Positions 1 to 19,551 of a DNA stretch of 64,000 nucleotides are shown in pieces. Both the position numbers and the translations under genes were made by a program. Source of the DNA: Nannobrachium achirus (lineage: Eukaryota > Chordata > Actinopteri > Myctophiformes > Myctophidae); assembly GCA_963921795.1 (NCBI GenBank), contig OY997658.1, positions 34,328,347-34,392,346 on the forward strand. Reading direction: 5' to 3'. The notes beneath the pieces are model-generated. The model had not been told where the DNA came from and made no database searches. It worked only from the letters and a program-made list of their open reading frames with translations. Positions within the stretch are counted from its first letter, which is position 1, and every line of letters begins with the position of its first letter.

Positions 1-441
1 CAAGTTTATTAAAGGAGCTATAGTCAACTTTTTCTTGAAAAATGGATGCTAAAATAAAAATAATGTTTCGAAAATATTTTATAAAAAAATAAGCTTCATA
101 TATGTGTTTCAATTCAAAAATGACCACAAAAAGCGTAAAATATTGATAAAATAATCATTTTGGCCATTGTCAGACCGACACTTTGTTTACATTCTAGTCT
201 ATAGACTAGGATGTAAACAAAGTGCCGGCCCTACAATGAAAAAGTTGACTATAGCTCCTTTAAGTATTGACGGTTCAAGTGGTTAAATATCTGAAAACAC
301 AAGTTGACATGAATCCAAAATACACTGATGATTGCGCTGTCAAACGATGAAACTATATTGTATCTATGGGTTGTGGGGGGTCCCTGCTTCATCTCTCTCT
401 CGACTAAGGGGTCCTTGGCATGAAAACGTTGAAGACCCCTG
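1..441. mobile_element. hAT-like MITE copy, left end off-window
   Basis: The segment ends in GAAGACCCCTG and shares its whole right half with copies at 25420-25705, 49540-49962 and 53387-53838. The 53387 copy has both ends and an 8-bp target duplication, so this is one family of hAT-type non-autonomous elements. The copy is split by a TTAA-type element at 13-259. It lies in a cspp1 intron. Confidence 0.6.
13..259. mobile_element. Palindromic MITE with TTAA target duplication
   Basis: The element begins AGGAGCTATAGTCAAC, ends with the reverse complement, and is flanked on both sides by TTAA (9-12 and 260-263). A second internal inverted repeat surrounds position 195. The uninterrupted target (caagtttattaagtattg) is present in the related copy near 53654, which shows the insertion directly. 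TTAA duplication and 3'-most AGG ends suit piggyBac-type mobilisation; the family name is inference. Confidence 0.75.
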
Positions 442-542
442 TTCTAGAACTTGTGGAAACGCTGCCCCATCCCTCGTCTGACCTCCTCCTCCTGACCACA
501 TATCATACTCCTTCTGGCACCAGTCTGGATGGAGCAACTCAC

Positions 543-759
543 CTCCATCTTCTTCTTCCTGTTCTCCTGCTCTGCCTCGTACTCCCGCAGCATGTGGGCT
601 CTGTCCTCGGCCAGCCTCCTGTCCTCCCTCTCCTCCTCTGCCTGGATGCGCTCCCTCTCCTCCGTCTGCTTTCGCCTCTTCTCTTCTATCTGTCCCACAG
701 GGACGCACACGCACGCACACACACACACACACGCACGCACACACACACACACACGCACG

Positions 760-845
<86 letters not shown>

Positions 846-1972
846 TACAATTAACCTGTGTTTTATTTGATCCTTCCCTCACCCGCCACATGTCAAACCT
901 GAGGCCAGTTCATATAGATGGACGAGGCTCAGTTATCCACTCAAACCCTATACTTTGTTGACCTGGGTCCCCCGGGGCTCTACAGTTGGTCCCCTCCTAA
1001 TTCTTCCTTCAACACCAATCCCTGAATGTTCGCCCCCAGAATAGGGACGTAAGGATTCAAGTGTTTATCTCTACCTGTTGCTTCAGGCAGTCCTTGTAAG
1101 CGTCCTGCTCGTGGAGCTGCTGTGGAGTGGGCTTAGCAGCGAACACGTTACCACGGGCAAACGGAGACGGACGGCCTACAAAGATGAACCAAAGCAGAAT
1201 GAAACAGAGTAACATTTAGCTATTTTGCGTCATACCCAACAAAATGTGCCGACATGTGAATATCGGAAGTGGATATATGGCATAAACATACACACACACA
1301 AACATGTGCAGAGCGAAACACATTTTAGGCAATAACCCGGCTAAGCTTCACCACATGGACACCAAGAAGAAGAACAGTAAGGATAACCTGATATCTGATA
1401 GGAGGGAGCCCTGTCCTCAGCTCGAGGAGTGTGGCCGTCTGGCTCTCTCCTGTCCCGGGACTGAGGGTTCATGTACGCTGTCTCGTTGATCCTGTGCATT
1501 TGTTTCAGGTCACCTGAGGGCAAGGAGACTCTTTTTTACTACCTTCAGAGAATCTTCTTCTGGTGACGTCTTTAGGTGAAACTACCGTCATAAGAAAGTA
1601 AAGTATAAAATGTGGCATCAAATGTGTTTAGGAGATGGCAAAAAAAGAGAACATTATAGCAAACACACTGATAAGGTTTCCTCTGTTGTCCTTAATAGGG
1701 GCCCCGGCTCCGCCTCTCCCCCAAGGGTCGTAGGCCCTCATCTCGGCCTCGATCTTGGCGTCGTAACGCTCTCTCTCCTGTCTGTCTCTTCTTCTACGCT
1801 CCTCGCTGTCTTTGATCTGGGAAGCAAAGGAAGATAGGCGTCTCGCTTCAGAACACTTACAGTAGTGGTTCACAAACTTTTTTACTCAAGACCCAAAAGT
1901 AAAATCAGACATTTGCACACAATGCATTGCTTTGTGCCGCATTGTGAGCTTGTAGGCTGTTTTGACTACTTC

Positions 1973-2030
<58 letters not shown>

Positions 2031-5000
2031 TCTGAGATATTTATTTTTAAATGTAGGAAAAGGAAACAAAGGATTGTTTTTTGAACACCTGAACCAACTC
2101 GCTAACCTGAAATTCATAGCTTTAAAGTGATTTAGAACTTAAACAGCACCTCCACCCCCCACCCCCATCAAATGTACTGAATGCTAATGTTCCAGCCATG
2201 CAGATGTGATTGTGTACCTGCTGTCTAAGTTCTTCTTGATAAGTCTGAGCCTTCTCTCTGGTGTGCTTGGCTTTCTCCCCAGGCAGCAGCAACCCATTAG
2301 ACAAGGAAGATGCTCTTTGCTGGACGGTTGCTCTAAAGACAGATAATGCAGCTGTAATGAGTCATGGTCCATGTGTACAGCATTGAATTGAACACAACAT
2401 GCTAATGTTTGGTCTGGACGCCCCCTACTGGCAGAAAGACAGAACTGGGGGGAAAAAGCAGTCAAGCACTAGTTTCTGCAAGTTGTATTTGGTTTTAAAT
2501 TGGCATGCAAGTCAAGTTCAGGTAGGGAAACAGACACTGACCCAGTGCTGTCATTAGGTCCATGGGGTGGTGCCACTCCTCCAGGCGTTCCACCTAATGG
2601 GAGATGAGTAGAAAACACAAAACAAACCTTTAACCACTTAAAACATAGCATCCCTATTCTGGGGCAAATAAATCTGCAGAAATAGCAGATCTATTGTGAG
2701 CTTGTAGATAGACTATTATTCAACGAAGGGATATGGAGACTCCATTCAACTAAGTGTAGGCCTATATGGGGTTTAAAACACCACACGATGTATACAGGTT
2801 CATTACCAGGATGCTGCTCTAGCCTGGCATGGCCTGGCTAGAGCATAGATATGAGTCTGGAATCTCTGTGTGGAACCTGCATTACCAAGGCGCGGGTACA
2901 AAATGTGATGCCTCTGGTAATAAAGCCGTCCCATATTTCATACTGGGCCCTGATTGGTCCCTCGCAACTTCAGGAGTGAAATCCAATCACAACTGAGTGG
3001 TACCAGACGGTCCAGACCAAATATTTTTTTGCAATGGCATTCATCTGGTGTCCTGGCTAATGCTGCTCAGCTGCATTTTCAATACATGGCTCAGTGAGCT
3101 TGATTCTGGCAACAATAAAATGGTGAACGAAAAATAAATGCAACCAAGGGTTAGGGTTAGGGTTAAGCCTGATTCTTCAGCATCTGCATATGCACTTAAA
3201 CCAGTCAAATCAGTGCTGTGGTCAAATGAGATTCATGAATGGCTGTGCCCAAATAATCCTCTTGGTCATCGATCGGGGTGAAATAGTGGCTTGATGATAA
3301 ATGATAATAGATCTCTATGGAAGGGTCTGAGAGGGTTATTTAAAGCCCACTGGATTACTCCCACCTGTACATTAAATTACCACACACTACAAAGCCAATG
3401 ATTCAGTGCTTTCACACTGAATCACGGTCATCAGACAAAGTATTTCCTCTGAAAGAAGTAGTACGTTGGAATATGACTGCTGTTGTGCAAACCAATAAAT
3501 CAATCAATGACAGTATGACAAATCTGTCTCCTTAGACGTCATGTCATAGTCAGTTAGTCACACAGTTGCTATGGGCCACATCCTTCCATGACCAGAGTGT
3601 AATTGTTTTGGCTGAAACGGGACTTGAATGTCAAGTATTTAGCCAATCTTTAGCTAAGTTACGATGTGTACAAGTTATGGCCGAAACAAGTGGTGTTCAG
3701 TGGTGAAGCCACAATATACTGTACATACCGGTACATGCCGGCTGCTTGTACACATGCAGGCCTATGTCCTAGTGTGATGATGCTTCATTTGACCAAATGT
3801 AAATAATGATCTGTATAAATACTTCACCAATAAATAAATATAAACAAGAGTGTTTCACAAGAACAATGTTAGTTACAAACGTTCCTTTCAACAATCAGTC
3901 AAACTTCCATGCCCTTCATAAGTTTCCGTGTTACTGTGCCACTTTCATGACCAAATGTGGCTCTATGATGTAGTGGCATGAGAAGTGAGACTGGTTCACT
4001 TATAAGGGTCAAGTATACCTGTAAATCCAGCCAGTCATACAAACTAAATCTGTCTATTGGCTTGGCCAACGGTTACGCCATAAAAAAACGGTGTAATATT
4101 ACAGCATATACTGACTGTAGGGCGTATATGGATCGAGAGGATTTCTTGCTCCATAGTAGTAATAGGCCTCGTCATAAGGGGTCCTGTATGCGTCTGTTAC
4201 AGTGGGGGGCATGGGAGGAGGAATAGTGGCAAGTCTGAAAAACAAAAATACAAAGCAATGCATTAACATTCTACAAAAGCAGACACAGAAATCAATAGAT
4301 TAGCAAAATTAACTATAATAAAGCCTATGAAAGGGGGAATTAAGTTACCGTGGCGCTACCATCTCTCCTAATGTGTTGGAGAGGCTCCTGTGGAAGTCTT
4401 CGTTAAAAGCGGACAGTCCAGGGACCCCCAGTCCCATCCCCATCCCTAAACCTCCCGCTGTCCTTCCAGTGTTGTGACCGAGGGTTATGCTGTGGTCCAG
4501 GGCTGAGGAGGGGAAGGTCACCGGAGGTTTGTTTGGGGGACCCGAGCCCACTGGTGGCTTGTCATCCTGGGTTCTTGCCGTGGTCCCCAAGGAATCCATG
4601 CCTACCCCAGGCTTATAGGGAACATCCCGTCTCCAGCCTGTATACTCACGATTGACTGCCCCAAACTGCTTAATGCGGTCAGGCTAGATGAAAGGACACA
4701 ATATGCAGAAAAAGAAAAGAAGAATATGCTTCTAATGAAAACGGAAATGTACACATGAATACAAATAGCTATGCAATCAATGTGCCAAGTGAACTGAATT
4801 ATGATCTCGCAAAAACAATTTGTGTAACAAGTGTTGATAGCGAGAGACAAGACAAGTACAACTATTGTCATAATTGGGCCAAGGCTTGTATGAAAATAAT
4901 GAAAACACAAAACAGCTCAGAGATAAAATGGTAAACACACAAAGAGGTTGCACCAAACCAAACACGTGTCTGAAAAGGTTTTGGTCATCATAATGTGACG

Positions 5001-7963
5001 TGAAGTGATGCAACAAAATGTATCTTCCACTGTATGAAATGCAACAGAAAAATCAACGAATGATACCCAACAAGAAGGGATTTTTAGTTCTTTGCACTTT
5101 GCTCTGCTTTACCTTCTTCTCAGGGTCTACAGCACCAGTGGCAGCAACTCTCAACTCAAGTTCCTTTTCCCTGGGGGGGGGGGGGGGGGGGATGCAAATC
5201 AAATTATATCTTCTTTAAAAACATTGTCTACTCACTCTAAAGCAGGATCTAAAGCAGTGGTTCTCAACCGTTTCGGGCCGCGACCCCCCAAAATAATCAG
5301 ATCTGATCTAGATCTGCAATTTTCACAATTTCTGCCTCTGATATTTGACAATTTGGCCAATGTTTAATTTGTCATTTTAGAGAAGTCCATAAATCGTCAC
5401 TTTAGAAATGTGCAGATACCCTCTATTCACTTAAACTTTATGTTTGTTTGTTTACTGTTGAGTGAGAAAACGATGTTGCACATTAAGTTAATCATCTGGG
5501 GACCCCCCCAAAATAATTTGGGGACCCCCCTGGGGGGAGAACCACTGATCTAAAGTATACAGTATGAAGTATGATATATATTCAACTTTTCACAATACAA
5601 GACCATTTCGCGAAGGACAAATGGCTGACCAAATCAGTGCAGGTAGGGTCTGTATAAATACTAACCCTAGAATCCCCTCAGGTCTTCAATCTCATTTAAC
5701 TGATGTCACCTTGCATATGCTGATACTCACTTCCTTTTGTTTCTTTGCCCTTCAGCCATTTGTTCCAGCAGCTCCTGTCTGTAGCGCTCCTTTCTCATCT
5801 GAGAGGCCGAATACCTTTCCGTCGTCCCTGCATCATAACACAAAACCATTGAAAGACATGTTCTAGCATATATGTTGCAGAGAATGTATGAAGAAGATGC
5901 ATCTGAAAACTATAATTTGTGAGAGTAGGTCCTACCGATCAGGAGTCCGGTGGTGAATTCAGCGGTGTCGTTGTTGGCAGCAGACCTGGATCTCTCTGTA
6001 GTCCTCATGCTGTCTGGCATTTGTGGACTGTTACACACAAATAGACAGTCAAGAGTCTGAGCCTGGCAAATCAATGACAGCGTACAGTATGAAGCTAGCA
6101 GGTTATCAATCAGTTTCCCCTTGAGCCACACCCCCATGAGCCTTGTGCACCAGCGCTTCACGTCACACCACTATCACAAATCACAGTCTGCCCACCCCAG
6201 AGCCTTCCACCCAGTGGCCTAGAAACAGGGAGGAAAGCCTCCGACTCAAATCAATGCAGCTCGTCTGATGGAACCGTGGTGAGTAATTGTCTACCGGTAC
6301 TTGGAACTGGCCCAAGGCGTACTCTCCATCAGAGAGAACAGTCCTCCATATTAAAAGCTTATTGATGAGGCGGCTCTATTTGCAGGCAAACTAATTGCAT
6401 ACATCGGAAACAGAGATACAATATAATCAGGTAAGAAAACAAAGTGCTGAAAGGCACTAAAATGCCTGACTGCTAATAAAAGTAATTATGTTGTCTTAAT
6501 ATTTTCCTGTTTTTGGCTCCATTCAATCAATACTGCCTTGATCAACAGAGAGACTGAAGTGTTCTCCTTGCAAAGGAATGCTAATCACATTTGTTTAATA
6601 GCGGGTGACCAGTACACTACATTACATGGGGTTTGTTCTTGCTGACTGTGACTTCCTAATCCTGCTTTCGTTGTCCTCCTCACAAACACCTGGGACATCC
6701 ACTTCTTTTGTGTCTAGAAGAACTCTGACACAGAACGACACAACAGATGAAAGCAATATGATTAACACATGTGATAATATGACTCTTGCAGGAGGGTGGC
6801 TGTCAAAACCTCTAGGATTACACCTCACCTGTCAGCTCTGTGCTGCTGGCTTCTCACTGTGTGTCCAGGCTCTCTGATGTTTCCGTTTTGCGCTCTCTGG
6901 GGATAAAACTCCAGCTCCTCTTCCTCATCCTCCTCGTCTGTGTTCCGCCCCGCCTCTGAGCTATAGTCCGCCCTGAGCCCTCTGAGCCTTCTTGGCTTGC
7001 CAGTGCCCTCCCAGACCTCCCGGGGGTTGTTCAGTCTGCGAATGTGCCACTGCCTTCGCTTCTGAGGGTTCTGTGTTCCCGTTCCAGTCCCTGCTGCCTT
7101 GGTCTGAGTGATTGCATTCCTTGTAGATGGGAGCTGCTCCTCGTGTGTTGGCTGTAGCACGCTTGGCTCAGCCTCAGTAATCGTCAGCAGAGGAATTGGA
7201 GAAGAAGAGCTTGGAGCATCCAACACCTGAACCTGTAGAGATATGAATGTGCAGAGTGATGGTGGCGCTTATTGAATATGAACACAAACCTATGAAAAAC
7301 AGGAAGTATGTTTTACTTCTACCTGAGAGACAACAGGATGTGTTTGTCTTAAACGTCTCAGTCCAGCTTGTCTCTTGAGGAAGAGGTTGTATTCAAAATT
7401 TCTCTCCTCTCTCAGTTGCTCCTAGTGACAGAACACAAATTCAAAGCTGTTTGTCTCTGGGGTTCCTCACTGGATGACTCAAGTCAACACAGTATATAGT
7501 ACATAAAGAATATTGCATGTTTGAAAGTGACGCATATCTTTCTTTCTCCACTGAATACTGAAGCAGAAAAAAGAGCAATACATTACATCATCACTCACAA
7601 TTTGAGAAAACATGACAATCAAAGCAGCTGTATTCAGCACCTTATTCTACCGTCCATACCTGTCACACACAGTATTTTAGATCCATTCATTACTCCATCA
7701 AGCCACTGATAGGTCTTACAATTGAACAACATTTGGTTAGCTATGCCAAGACAAGAGTTGAGACACTAGCCTGTCTTTCAGCAAATGTAAACTAAAGCAG
7801 TTGCTATGTGACGCAAGGAAATGCAATCAACTTTTTACATCAGCTCAAGCTGAGGTACGACATATCACTAAAGGGTGGAACACTGACGGCCATGGAAACC
7901 ACGTGTTTACTCATTCTCTCTTATAAGGTTCTGGGATTAAGATAAGACTGATAAAAATGGATT

Positions 7964-8012
<49 letters not shown>

Positions 8013-8062
8013 GCGCACACAAGCGCACGCACGCACGCACGCAAACACACACACACACACAC

Positions 8063-8133
<71 letters not shown>

Positions 8134-10092
8134 TAGCAAATCTTCTCTCATCAATAGGTAGGGAGAGACTCCGAGGCTGTGGGCCAGGCTCTCCTCCTTT
8201 CAGAACTTCTTTCTGGGGGAGGAATGGTAAAAAAAGATACGATTTTGTAATCTAATCACATCTGAATCTGGGAAAAACTATAGACAATAAATTCACTTTA
8301 TCTTCTCAGGCAACTGAGAAGTTTGAATTCTAGCAAACACACCCTGACCATGGTCTATAGGTCACTCACTGAGAACGTTCTCACTTTTAACATCGTCTCT
8401 TGGAATGGGAACCTCTCAGTTAGAGATAGGAACAAGCTCATCCAGGTACTTAGTCAGGCAAGTAAGATCATTGGAAACAAACAAGCAACTTTAGGACATA
8501 TACAACCGTATGTTACCATCAGACAGGAGGCTCATAGTACCTCTAACAAAAAAGAAAGGTTACAAGACATCATTTGTGCCAACTGCAGTGGACATTTAAA
8601 TAAGATGTTTTTAAATAGCTCTTCCATCCAATCCCTACAGCCCTTGATCACTGCTTCTGCGTTATGGGAATGCATTTTATAGAGTTTTTAATACACTTGT
8701 GTATTCTAAGTACGTTTTTATTGATGTATACTGACTGTTGTATGTTATATTTAATTTTATTCTAAACTATTTAAAGGGTATTAATCATACCCTGTGATTG
8801 TTTAATCTGACCTTTGTAACATAACATCTGTAGTCCTGACGAAGTTCCTCTTGGAGTATTTGCTTCTTCCTTTCATATTCTGATCCCAGCTGTGAAATTA
8901 GGCCACAACCTGATAGAAAGAAAAAAACAAATGAATAAAATGTGCTCACATTATACCAAAAAGGTGGCATCTGATTAATATGACAGACATGTATACCACA
9001 ACTCTGCCAAAATTAGGAGAGCTACCTCCTGTTGAAGCTGAAAGAGATGCAGCTGCTGTGTTCCTTGTGTCTTCAGCTCTTGTCTACAATGGATACAAAT
9101 ACATGATTATGCTAACATTATATAATAATGGATTTAATCTTTTCTAATAGAGGGTATGCGTGTGACATCATCATACCTGGAAGTTATGCGGGAACGCCTA
9201 CTGAGTGGCAAAAAACTACTTTCTGGCCTTGACAGCCCATACATCCAAACAGAAAAAGTTAAACTCACTTTGCTACTCACTTGATTTGCCACTTTGCCAT
9301 TCACATTATGCATGCGCATACCCTCTATAAGAAAAAGGATGTCATCAAAGCGATTCATGGTGCCATGACAAAAGCCTCTTCTTGAATGTCAGTGAAACCA
9401 AGGAGATGATTTGTGGATTTCTGTACGCAATGTCAGAGGACCTACAATCCTCATGAGGTGATACAAACAGGACACCAGTAGAGACTCGGGTGAGTAGTTT
9501 CAAGTACAGCGGTGTACATCACTGTGGTCGGAGTCACCTGTGCACTAGCTGCCACCTCAGAAAGCTGAGACGATTCAAAGTCTCACAGAACACCCTGAAA
9601 TCCTTCTACTCTCATCTATAACTCAGCGTTCTGACGGGGCACTATAGTTAGTACATCTCCTGCATATAATTTAGGCCTACATGTCTGGACTTAGGCCAGC
9701 CTTCTGCTGGAGGTGTGTATTATGTATATTTAATTATATATATACTATACTAAAGTGTTTGTATAATCCAATAAAGAAACCCAATGTAAACAAGCCATAG
9801 TGCTTTCTTGGGTTTACATCCTATTAGTAGACCTTGTATCTGAGCTGTAGACCTACTGTCCTGTGCTTTTCCCATGAGAACTGCTAATAAAGTTGATATT
9901 TACACTTTACCCTGTTTTGTTGTTACAGGCCAGGTGTTTAGCATCATGTCACACCAACATTTCACACACAAATCTCTTGAATCCTGAATACAGCTATGCA
10001 TAGTAGCCTTACTAGCCTACCTTGATCTCCAGATATGGTGGGACACTGTCCTGTAATGCTCTTTCTTTTGCTGCATTTACTCCATCATCCAT
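543..10092 (-). CDS. cspp1: Centrosome and spindle pole-associated protein 1 (3' end off-window)
   Basis: CSPP1 is a centrosomal, spindle-pole and ciliary protein rich in coiled coil. Exons read on the minus strand: 10092-10021, 9083-9026, 8909-8812, 8212-8132, 7421-7323, 7226-6829, 6027-5936, 5827-5731, 5170-5113, 4683-4349, 4234-4112, 2593-2542, 2332-2218, 1816-1669, 1513-1352, 1175-1075, 689-543. Landmarks shared with human CSPP1 include [67 protein letters not shown], and a terminal E/R/K coiled coil ([13 protein letters not shown]). Phases join at every junction except 4112 to 2593 (phase 2 to phase 1), so at least one exon there is unlocated. The start ([13 protein letters not shown]) is the first ATG of the first recognised exon. 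An upstream exon is possible because CAG precedes it. The second exon (9083-9026) is the least conserved. Confidence 0.9.
703..843. repeat. (CA)n microsatellite
   Basis: Imperfect CA tract with CGCACG interruptions in its first half, then about 35 pure CA units. It begins only 13 bases upstream (in transcription sense) of a cspp1 exon acceptor. Confidence 0.95.
1979..2028. repeat. (TA)n microsatellite
   Basis: About 25 TA units in a cspp1 intron. Near it (1945-1965) is a fragment of the recurrent gagcttgtag palindrome arm. Confidence 0.9.
2594..4111. other. cspp1 intronic gap with an unlocated exon
   Basis: About 1.5 kb between two recognised cspp1 exons whose phases do not match. I looked for the human segment after LDPSLAYYG and found no convincing exon. 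A short GCCGGCATGTACC stretch before gtatgt near 3735 has a donor but gives the wrong phase. The stretch also holds a short TTAGGG run (3148-3165) and nothing else I recognise. Confidence 0.4.
5255..5547. mobile_element. hAT-type MITE, 8-bp target duplication
   Basis: Starts CAGTGGTTCTCAACC, ends GAGAACCACTG, and is flanked by exact 8-bp repeats ATCTAAAG (5247-5254 and 5548-5555). The CAGTGGTT terminus and 8-bp duplication are typical of hAT elements. It lies in a cspp1 intron. Confidence 0.8.
7968..8131. repeat. (CA)n microsatellite abutting a cspp1 splice donor
   Basis: Compound CA/CGCA tract. On the minus strand its right end reads GTGTGTG and directly follows the exon end GCTAAG at 8132, so the microsatellite supplies the 5' splice site. 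Confidence 0.9.
8323..8790 (+). mobile_element. LINE ORF2 3'-terminal fragment
   Basis: The open frame 8323-8682 includes [19 protein letters not shown] and [15 protein letters not shown], which match the last part of reverse-transcriptase ORFs of fish L2/CR1-like LINEs. The 3' tail is AT-rich. It lies inside a cspp1 intron in antisense. The exact clade is not established. Confidence 0.65.
9147..9328. mobile_element. Short inverted-repeat element
   Basis: The ends ATAGAGGGTATGCG and CGCATACCCTCTAT are perfect reverse complements about 150 bp apart, consistent with a MITE. No clear target duplication was seen. It sits between two LINE fragments. Confidence 0.45.
9361..9640 (+). mobile_element. 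Decayed LINE reverse-transcriptase fragment
   Basis: Conceptual pieces such as [12 protein letters not shown] and [19 protein letters not shown] resemble the conserved (T/S)KTKEM and LRRL/SF...FY blocks near the end of fish LINE reverse transcriptases. Stops and frame changes show decay. A tail-like stretch with AATAAAG near 9771 follows. Confidence 0.5.
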
Positions 10093-10280
10093 GCTGTTAT
10101 TAAATAATTAAAGCAAAAGATATGGCTTGCAGATACAAGTTTTAACCATGCCTATGTTGTTGTAAAAGATATGGATAGATACATAGCTGAATTGGCCGGA
10201 GCCAAAACGACACCAAGCATCAGCGCGTTGCTAAGGACAACCACAACACCAACCAAGTATCGCGTGGCCAGCACAGCACT

Positions 10281-10340
<60 letters not shown>

Positions 10341-11072
10341 CACAACCATAAAATTGGCTACAACACTATCATTCTCTCTATCTATAGAACGTACGGTGAC
10401 AGTGACTGGCCAAGTCATATAGCCTACTTTTGCGGTTGTTTTGGTGAAAGATTATGTAGTAAATTCATGCTAACAACTAATAATGTGTTACTCTCTACAG
10501 TATTTGACACAGATGGTAATTTAAATTATATTGCTTTAAAATGACGGTAACATAACAAGTAATAATGCAATATATTTGACAGTAATTTTCAAATGTTCTA
10601 TTTCTTCCAGGATGATGATCCAGTTGTCTTTCCACAAACAGCCCACTAGATGTCAGTGTGTTCCTGTTTGTTCTCTGGGCTTACTTTGGACTAAACCATA
10701 CTTTTATTGGGGGTGTTCTGTTTACAACTAACCGTTAAAATCGTCTAGAAGAATAATATGTTGTTGAGGAATTCTCTCAAATAAATAAATCAAACGTAAC
10801 GAACGTTGGACGTTGTATTTGTCCAGGTACAATTGGAATGTCCATCCATAACTATAACTCTAAGCAACATAAATATTCATACCGCCCATGGTTGGGTGGT
10901 ATCATGGTATCATCCACTGTCATGGCTCCCTGAACGAGTGACTTGACTCCTGTTGTTGTTCTAGTCAAATGTCTGTGAGTTATTGACACCTTAAACATTT
11001 AATAACTAATTTGAATCAAGTTGCCAAGGGATTTTACGAGTCACATTGTTGCTGTTCTGTTAGTTTGTCAGC
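10093..11072. promoter_or_regulatory. Shared cspp1/cops5 divergent promoter interval
   Basis: The two genes are head to head with 980 bp between their first recognised ATGs, as in human COPS5/CSPP1. No TATA box or strong CpG island is evident. A (GA)n tract at 10283-10337 could be a GAGA-type or simply a slippage tract. The exact transcription starts are not visible. The regulatory role is inferred from layout. Confidence 0.5.
10283..10337. repeat. (GA)n microsatellite
   Basis: About 27 GA units in the cspp1/cops5 spacer. Confidence 0.95.
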
Positions 11073-18666
<7,594 letters not shown>

Positions 18667-18935
18667 ACCGGTCTACTATCCAGTTTGATTTCCCTCCTTG
18701 CAGTGTTGTCTTGTGCATTTCTTGCACTTACTGATGTGTTTTATCTATCAAGGTTAGCAATATCTCATTTCTCTTTGGAGCACTTGTTTTAATTTTCTAC
18801 CACTGTCCTTAGCATGAATGGCTGCTGTCATCCTAGGAATAGAGTCGGGACACATGGAAAAATAAAACTTGGTCATTAAAATATAAGTACACTTTTTGGG
18901 AAATGTTATTTCATGTTTGCTAAATAAAAGCATAA
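18667..18935 (+). other. cops5 3' untranslated region
   Basis: Follows the TAA stop. Candidate poly(A) signals AATAAA occur at 18861-18866 and 18923-18928. The true cleavage site is not determined. Confidence 0.5.
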
Positions 18936-19267
18936 TGATGTTATATGAACAAGAATGATGGTAATATGTGGCAGCAAAAAAGTGAAACAGTTTCTCTAGT
19001 GGAGGGATATAAAATGATTTTCCTAAATATTCTAAAGACATAAAATTCCCATAGCCTGAAGCCCCATTGTGTACCTTTTTTATATTTATTGTCTTTGGCT
19101 AAACTCTGGGCTATTATAGAAATTTGCAGCACAACCCAAATCTATAACAAAGACGGGATTGCATTTACCTAGCCTATCACCACTCAAGTCAGTCATTCGA
19201 CTGTGGCCCGCCGTAACATTACATAATGGAACAACAAACTGAAACCTCTGCATTGGCTCAAACGTAA

Positions 19268-19551
19268 ACACTAGCTGCCATGTGCGGGACGTCTCTACGG
19301 AGCGACTCCCGGCGCAGGTTGTCTCTCACTGGTACGCGGTGCGGCAGCGGCAGGAGGGTCGCCTGCACGCCGGGCTGCGGCGCGGCAGTGATGCAGCGCA
19401 GAAACGGGAGCTGGACACACTGGAGTCTATTCACCCGGCGTGTCTGCTCTCCATCGAAGCAGACACTTGCCGAGTCTGCCTTTTCTTACACGCCGGCCCT
19501 CTGACCCGGTTTCATGTCACAGCTCCTTTTTTCCCTGTCATGGTATTGTAA
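19268..19551 (+). other. Unrecognised GC-rich ORF, coding-like
   Basis: A sharply GC- and CpG-rich patch in AT-rich surroundings. One frame (about 19282-19551) stays open for roughly 90 codons with a plausible protein composition (VVSHWYAVRQRQEGRLH, IHPACLLSIEADTCRVC, including a CxxC-like pair). I do not recognise the product. A second frame (19280-19504) is also open, as often happens in GC-rich DNA. It could be an exon of an unannotated gene, a transposed exon or pseudogene fragment, or a small CpG island. No neighbouring exon was found. Confidence 0.3.

Noticed and set aside
444-842. Long open frames through CA/TG tracts (also at 7911-8154, 37226-37597, 56169-56633, 59148-59799)
   Set aside because: Alternating Cys-Val or His-Thr translations of microsatellites. 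No coding evidence beyond adjacent real exons.
3147-3166. Interstitial telomere-like (TTAGGG)n
   Set aside because: Only about three units, too short to call an interstitial telomere.
3700-3760. Possible 33- or 16-nt cspp1 microexon ending before gtatgt near 3735
   Set aside because: Neither boundary choice repairs the phase mismatch, and the encoded residues match the human segment only loosely.
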